Assembly (NCBI GenBank): GCA_963513935.1
Contig: OY740768.1
Span: 77,290,877-77,354,876, forward strand
Length of the DNA: 64,000 nt
Source of the DNA: Aphrophora alni
Taxonomy: Eukaryota > Arthropoda > Insecta > Hemiptera > Aphrophoridae
Direction of reading: 5' to 3'
Shown: piece by piece, positions 51,777 through 60,700 of the stretch
How the letters are laid out: every line of letters begins with the position of its first letter
Numbering within the stretch: the stretch's first letter is position 1
The notes under the pieces: generated by a model
The model's input: the letters and a program-made list of their open reading frames with translations, nothing else
Databases searched by the model: none
Told to the model about the DNA's origin: nothing
Position numbers and translations under genes: made by a program

Positions 51777-54700
51777 AAACTGGAGATAGCTTTAATGTTT
51801 TCATACAAAAATCGTTAGTCAAGCATATATATAAATTATATATATAGTCAATATATATTAAAATATAGTCAAGCTCACATTTCGTTATAAATTTAATGTT
51901 TTAGAAAACATCTTGTATTTTGTATTTGAAATATCTTGGTTGTGTCTTAACATTTAAAGTGTCGTAAATACAGATACCATATTATCAATGGGATAAGATA
52001 TTATTTTTAATATTTATTTATGAGGAATATTTTTAAAGGCATTTCTGACTAACTATTTTTTTTCCTACATGGATAAAACTTCATCTGTTGTCATGGTTGA
52101 TTGTAGTGATAAAAAAAGTCGAGTTGTAGTAAATTGTTTAAAAAAAATTGGCTTAGATTGTATGGCTAAATGTCCAGATGTATTAAATGGTAGGCATTAT
52201 AGAATTGCAAAAGTAAATTTTAACCCAGGTTAATAAGAGTCCTGATGAAGAAAAAGAGCAAATTAATATATAATACAATTCCTAGTCAAGCCATTTGATT
52301 ATTTAATGTTTTCAATTCAAATTATGTATTATTCATTATACAACTGATACTAAATTCAAACTACATCCACATTACGATCCTCAGAATGAGGAAAAACAAA
52401 ACACACATTACGGTCCTCATTACGGTCCTGTGCAACCTAGTCAAAATATTAACTTAGATTATATCAATAAATGTATAGTGTTCCCTTTAATTAACTATGC
52501 AAGTTTATAGAATTAGATGTTAATTATTTAATCATTAAGGGCAAAAATAAACTATGCCCCCCCCCCCCAAGGGGACAAGTGGTCCTCTAAATAACCAAAA
52601 TACAAATGTGTGTGTATGCATTCATGTGCGAGTTGATTTGATGAGAGAAGCAATAAATTTTTATTAATATTTATTTATTTTTTTAATAACAAGAAAATAA
52701 ATAATAATGCTTTTTGGGGGATGGGGATAGTTTTTGATAAATTCTCAAATGTAATGGTAGGTCGATTGATAACTCATTTTAAAGGTCTCTGTTCACTGAT
52801 CATTTTGGAAAAAAAGTTTTAACTTATCTTACTGCATAAATATGTACAGAGTGTTCCAAAACGTCAAATAGTAGTGTTTTACAGTTAGTTTTATTTTTAC
52901 CACATAACATAGCCTACATAAACCAAATTTCTATCGTAGTCATGAGAAGATACTCTTCCAAAAATGTGATTAAGTTGGCCCTTACTTAAAAATTTTGAAA
53001 TTTTAAAAAATACATACAATTTTGGAAACAAAATAGGGCGGTTTAAGTTAAAGGTAGACTGTAGCTCATTTGGTTCAGTTGCTATACATTGTGCACGGGT
53101 GGTCTGATTCACCCTGTATACCAACTCTCATATAATATATATGAGAATTGTTACCCAATTTTTATACTCTACAAAAATTATTCTTAATATTTTTTAATTG
53201 AGTGTGTAATTTTCATGTTTTTAGCAAAAAGTTAAATTGAGCTTAGTGTTGCAAATTTCATTTTTGCTTGTAGAAAAAGTTATGATTGTGATTAAACTGG
53301 AAATAAATCTGTCTTTAATGTAATTTGTTTTGGTCAAATTTTAGATATTCAACCTTCAAAAATGATGTCTTTACTTCATTTTTACTTTTTTACTGATATC
53401 TTGTATAAACAGAAATTTTAAAGACCAACATTAACACACATTTTATCAAAATAGTTCATCTTCAGATAATCTAATGTATCTGAAATTAACGCCATCCATG
53501 AAATTTTTTATTTTTTTTATTTTATTTTTTTTTATTTTTTTTTACAGAATGACTTCAAAATAGATATTTTCATAATAACTCATTATTGACTTTCTTAACA
53601 TACTTTCTTTAACAATATCATTCAGTCAATTCAACATTATCTGAATATATGCTACACAGCCATAATCCATCTACTATAAAATTGAATATTTTTAGTACTA
53701 GACTGTTGATTTATCTTTGGTAATGGTATCTCATTAGGTAAAGTTGAAAAGTTAGGTATCATTAATAAATATCTATCCAAATACTGTATGTGGAAACTTA
53801 CTATTTTCCCCAACACAATTTTAATATAACATAAACTTTTGTATTACACTTCACATGAACTTGAAATTTGCTCTATAAATTATTACCCAACAGATTTATA
53901 TATTGTGTATATTAATATGACAATAAATAAACATACCATAATGAAAATTCCAAGTGGTGATGTAGAAAGGCTGTGATTAAACACTGTCACTTCCTTGTAC
54001 AGGAGTTGGACTTGTACTAAGCCAGTCTATTTACCTTGACTATTCAATATTTGCAAGTTCAAGATAAACAACTTAATCTATTGATAAACTGGCCCAGTCC
54101 CTTGATCGCCTTCCCTCTAGGCATGAACCTTGTTTAATAACAATTTTGTGTGATGTTTTATTCAATGTTGTTAGTAATTACTGAAAATTAATTGTTTGAA
54201 AACTGGTCAATATGTTATAAACTCTAAACTTGAGTAAACTAAATGTATACGGAATCAATTAATTGGTTCTTCAAGGATATACTTATTTATTTAGTGTAAA
54301 TGTTAAAAATTTGGAAGAATAAGTTAGGCCTACTAAATAAAATAATTTACTAGTCATCATAGATAATATTTTTTATAAAAGTTTTACTTGTATGTATGGA
54401 TATAACCTATATTACATATACAGTATTATCTATTGGTTAACATAAGGGTTATCTGGACAATATCCAGTCATTTAATATTAACAAATATATCATTATTTCC
54501 CTTCCAGTTAGTCCACTTCAAAGTAGTACTCTTTAGATCTCTCATATTTATCCCAGGGGTCTAGGCCTTAAATGCTTTTATTTTTTAAATACTCTCCAAA
54601 ATCCTCTTTTAGGGTTGCTATCAGCTGCTACTTCATTATGTTCTCTTTAAATGTATAGATAGTCTGAAATATCTTCCCTTTCAAAGCTAATTTTAATTTT

Positions 54701-57700
54701 AGGAAAAGCCAAAAGTCGCGAGAAACCAAATCTGGACTGTAGGGAAACTGAGATTATGGTGTAATTTCATATATTTTTAAAAAACTTTGCTTGTGATGTG
54801 ATGCATGTATTCATTGTCAGAGCAGCTGCGTCTCTATTTAGGAACTGTGCAATAAATGTTTTGAATGGTTGCAATTTTAAAATTTTGACCATAAATAGTT
54901 TGGCTTGGATTTACAAAACCTTATTACTAATTTCACAATTAGGCGATATAATTGTTTAACAAACATTCGGACGAAATGCGGAATGGTTGAGTTTAAAGGA
55001 GGTTTTGCTTTGCATGGTCAATAAATAACTCTTGTAATTTCTAACTATATATTACAGTACTACATATTTCCTAGCAATTAAACGTGTTGAGATCATCAGA
55101 GTCTTATAAAGTTTAATCTTATTAAGATGTTGGTCACCTTGCTTATATAAATAGCCTATATAGTGTACCATTTATTCTGTGTGTTTTGTATATGTTAAAT
55201 ATCCCATTGTGTGTATTGTGTTGTAAACACTTGACAGTGACTTTGACCTAATTATGGCACAGTCATAGTTGAAAAACATGTAGAATGTAAGAAATTGACA
55301 TTGGTTGTATATTTTTATATATACTATATAAGTAGAGGTTAATATAGGGGTCCTAGCTCCATATTTTGACCTTTTATGACTTTTTAATCAATTACATCAA
55401 GAAAATAATTTATGTATTGATATTTTGATCAATTCTTCAAGAAACTAACGAAACCCAAAAAATGTTTAATAATTTTAAACCCACTTCTAAAATTGAAAAA
55501 TAATCTATTTTTTCTAAAAAGATTTAATACACGGGCAAAAAAAACTGATGATTTAAATCCAAAAATTGTTCAAACAACTACTGTTTATATAGAATTTCAA
55601 ATAGGTAAAATAAGGACATTGCTATTCTGCTAACCAATTTTGTCTATATTTTTATTTATATATTTCTAACCATTATATTAAGCAATAAATTTAATTATAT
55701 TGCTATTAAATTAAAGCTGGAAAGATAACCCATACTACTAATAAACATTACTATATTACAGAATTATTAGGAAATGAAATTAAAATAACTAACTAAAAAT
55801 TTGTCTTATGTTTACTTAAAGGAAACTTGTTTATACGGAATAAATAATATTTAATACAACCTATGGACCATAAAGCCTTTTTATATACCTTTAGATGGTA
55901 AGGTTAAGTAACTTTTTTGAACAATGATTAGTCTGTGTTTTTATTTTTCAAGACAACAAAATGTTGAATATTTTGTGTTTTATTTTTTTTAATAAAAGTA
56001 ATAAAACGTTTATAAAAAGATATCAAAATGTTCATCACATATGGTTACCGAGAATATTTTTAGATTTTTCATCAACTTTTTATTACTTTTATTTAAAAAA
56101 ATCACGTTCTAAAATTCTTTTCTTTTATAAAATATTTTAAACATTTTTTTTTTTTTTAAAGATAACAAAAATTGTTTCATTTTTGTTTTGTTTTGCCATC
56201 TGAAAGAACATTAAAAAAAAAAAAAAACTAAAATTTGAATCTAGGCTAGTTAGAATAGTTTTGATCGAAATTGAATACTTTTATGAATCATGTGTTAATC
56301 ACGATATTTAGAGGTCAGATTCAATATATTGATCTCAAATTTTGAGTGTTTGTACTCGATACAAACAAAATTATTCGTGAATAATAACATTTTTCATAAT
56401 TTATTTTTAAAGATACAGTACACAAATTTGTTTATAATAGTCGATTTAAAGTTTTTTTTTATTTATTTTTTTTTAATTATTATTATTATTTTTTGTTATT
56501 AACAATCAGATCGACATGCAAACCATTCAGATATATTCTACAGCGTATAAGGAACATTTTGACACCTGTTTCATTAAAATCCGTTCATTACATCCAGACA
56601 TACAAAATTCATAAAAAACTCTTTTTGCAACTTTAATTAATTGTTAAACACTATATTATTATTATGTTCCGGACATTATTTCACTTTTCTTTAATTTCCA
56701 AACAAAACAAAATGTATGTCCCGGACCGACCAATATTATGAGGATTTTTTGTTATGATATGACTCCCCAAGTTGTTCACAACGTTCCCATGTTTGTTTAA
56801 AGGAAAATAGGAACACTGCACTCTGCAGATATAGCCTATTGTGTGTACGGTTTGCTTAATCATAAACCTAGAAAACTTTTTAGGCACGTGAAACTAGTTG
56901 TTCGAAAACTCGTTTGGCCAGCTACATTTAAAGAATTTAAAAAATAGTGAAACAAATCTTTTGTGAACGAAGCTGTTTACCTACATGCTTTATGATACTA
57001 AAGAATCAGTTCAGTGTCAAGCGCGTCAGTGGCCAATGTCAACTAGTGTTCGTTGTTTTGTAGTCTAGTTATACATTTTCGCTTCGTGTAATGTTTAACT
57101 TAACTTTAAAGATCCTTACGTTTGGGTAATCTGTGGTTAGCACATCGAATTACGTTGTTTTGTCAGTCTCAACCACAGTTCGCTGCTATTCATAAATTGG
57201 ATTTGTCAATATAAAATACAGTTTATTTTAAATCTCATTATATGGCTAGGAATCAGTCACCAATATTTAAATGAATTATAACTTATATTATTGAGCCCCC
57301 GGATTCAATCCCAGTGGTGTTTATTGGGAAGCTATAATTGGTACGAAGTCAGGTTGAGAATGCTAGAACAACAACACATTACCCTGTTGAAAAGCCGTCC
57401 TAGAATATTCTGCCACAGTTTTAGTTTAATTATATGGGCCTACTATTTAATTATTCATGTAATTTAACCGCAACTATTATATTTCTATGGCGCGAGTCGT
57501 CATTTTTTTTTGCAGCAGTCATTTAAAAAGAAATCTGTTAAGACTTAGCAATTATTTGGATTTGTACAAATGAACGTATTATATAATTAATTAGAAACCA
57601 TTTTTTTTCTTATTGTCATCCGAATCCCTCCCCCCACACTTTCAATCAAATACAACAAGGAAGAGCAGATTTTATATTAGGAGGAAGTCTGCCCTGTTTC

Positions 57701-60700
57701 GTGTATAACATGCTAAATTTAAAACCATGGCTTGCAGAGCTGTTCACTGATTTTATATTAGGAGGAAGTCTGCCCTGTTTCGTGTATAACATGCTAAATT
57801 TAAAACCACGGCTTGCAGAGCTGTTCACTGATTTTATATTAGGAGGAAGTCTGCCCTGTTTCGTGTATAACATGCTAAATTTAAAACCACGGCTTGCAGA
57901 GCTATTCACTGATTTTATATTAGGAGGAAGTCTGCCCTGTTTCGTGTATAACATGCTAAATTTAAAACCACGGCTTGCAGAGCTGTTCACTGATTTTATA
58001 TTAACAAATTATCAATGAATGTTTATCGTTATTCATCTGTATCCTTGCTACTAAAACAGGAAATACATGTACGGAAGTTCCATATTAAACAAGTTCGTAA
58101 CCTTACTTTTATCAGGTGATATTTGCATTATTGCTTGTAGTAATATGGACAGTATAGCCCTCGCTTTTATACATTCATTAAATCTTTCTTGTGGGCTCTC
58201 TGCTAATGCCTAGTGCAGGACGTGACAACCACTAATATTCATTGATCCCTCTTATCTTTATTCTCTTGAACAATTCTTGTTCTCTTTCGACCGATTTTAT
58301 TCTTTCTTATAAAACTATGATGATCGTGAGGTTTTTCGGCTTTAAACAACAGGGGGGGGGAGTCAGGGAACAACATAGTGTAACTGCTATGTGAATAATA
58401 ATTTGGTTGATATTTTTGTCTCTGAAACTTGAAGAGATTTTAAATTATACAATATAAAATGAAAACATTCAATAGTACTGCTTTTCATAATTTTTTGGTC
58501 AAGTAAAAACTTTCCGTGAGTAAATTTTAGTAAAGAGTTCATATTTAATTTTCATATTGTACGATGCTTAGCATCCATCGTTTACACTATTATTTTAATA
58601 CTAGGGAAAGTGCACTTTATTTTTAACGGATCATCTGCGTCCATGCTTGGAACTGTGTAGTAACTGTTTTGAGTAGACGCTATTTTAAAACTGAAAATAA
58701 AGTAAAATACCGTATCCACACATCGTTCGGCCTAATTGCGAAGAACCCTATTCCTTAATTATTTCAGTTGCGTTTAGTCGTAATTGCGTAAGAAATAGAA
58801 AAATACAAACGAATTGTCATTTGGCCGCAATAAAACAGAACCTCGCTTCTCTCTGTCAATTACAGTCAGGTTCGCGTTAATCTGAATGTTGTTTGCTTGA
58901 GCTGTTCGAATTATTAAGAGAACATTAAAAAACTAAACAAAAATCCAGTAAAAACGTGACTTTATTACATCAAATGCTATTAAGAACATTTACTTAAGAA
59001 AGTTATAATATAATATGTAAAAACAACAACAAAAAATACTGTCACATTTTTTATTTACCGTAGTACAGGTTATCATTCTACGTGAATAAAAATTGTACTT
59101 TACTATAGGCTTACTGATTTATAGAAATGGAAAACCAAATTTATCGAATTCGGTAAAAAAGAAACATAAAATAAACTTTATAACCACGTAGGCAGTTCGG
59201 ACTAGGCCTACATGTGCGCGAGTTGGAATTAACGTTCATGTACGTTCATCACATTTATTTATACCCCTATCAATATTAAAGCTAAAATAAATATTTCTCT
59301 TACAGAACAGGAAGTCACAGGGAAAACCCAATATGCAAATTTATGTTTGACTCTAAACTTGGCAGGTGTTTTTTTGTATTTGGCACATTTACATTAAAAA
59401 GGATTGGTTTTGTTTAACTGCGTAGTTTGTTTTGCTATTGACGTCATAATTCCTGTTTATTTGTATATTCGTCGTCATTGCTCTAACATTTGATTTATAT
59501 AAACAATATGAAACAATAAAACTTATAGAGTAGAGTATAAACTGTGTTTTATTGCAGAACGTCTTGTTGTGAATTATTATTTTGCAGGACGTAGGCCTAC
59601 GATAGGTATTTTGGGCGGTTGCCAACAAACTAGTGTCTCCGTGAACAATAAATATCGTTATTTGGATGTTTTAATAAATACCACATGCAATAATATCGGT
59701 TTTGAGTTCTTACACCAGAATTAACAATAAATAATCCAACAGCTTATTTATACATGTACAAAACACCACTTACAAGAAGAAATAATAAAATTAATTGTTT
59801 ACGTATTCAGGATTTTTTTTTTTTTGCTTCGTGTTTATCCATATTTGTATACAGATTACAGTGCCAAACTGTTGGAAGTAATTCTGGACATTAAAAAAAT
59901 AATAAAATTTCCATAGGCATATATATTTTTTTTCTAACAAGATGTAATTCCAGAACGAATTGAGATATTGATACCAATTTTTTTCAGAACGTTTTATAGG
60001 CCTACCATAAACATTTTATAATTATTCAAATCGTTTAAAACAGACGTTAATTTAAAATATTTTATGGCAAATATCTTGAAAATCGTTGATTTTACGAAGA
60101 AAAGTAGAATATACCTTTTGATGCTTAACCCAAAATACTGAAACAAGATGATACTTTTGGTTTGTAGGTAAAAGGCTAGCCAAGATATCAATAAAACTCT
60201 AGAAATACTATTCCCGATCATTCACTAGATAGAACACCTAGGATAGGAGCTTTTCTTGGTCTTAGTCTTAGAGCACTGCAGTCAACTTAATGTATTTATT
60301 AATGTATTTTAGTCATGTCACACTCAGTGGCTCATTTATAATCTCAAGGGAAACTGGGTCTACACCTTTTTCCATGTAGTCTTGGATTAGATCTCTCTCT
60401 CTCTCTCATCTTTTCTCTATCTGGTTTATCTTGATAACCAACTCTGATGCTATTAGGACACTAGGAGCCTTTATTTTACACTTTTTTTCCCCTTTTTACT
60501 TAAGCAATGATCACCAAGAGGTTTTCCGCCTTTAAACAACAAGAAAGAAGGAACACAAATTTAGTCATGTCTACAATTAATTGTTGTTTCAACGCCAGCT
60601 TTTATATCCTATGCATGTTAAAATCCGGGGCACTATATGAAATTATCTATCCTAGAAATTACGTTAAGGTCACTTACTTTATTGTGTTTGATTTAATTCT

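Noticed and set aside
57290..57365. tRNA-derived SINE (B box-like GGATTCAATCCCAG)
   Set aside because: No A box at the right distance, no cloverleaf and no tail or target duplication.
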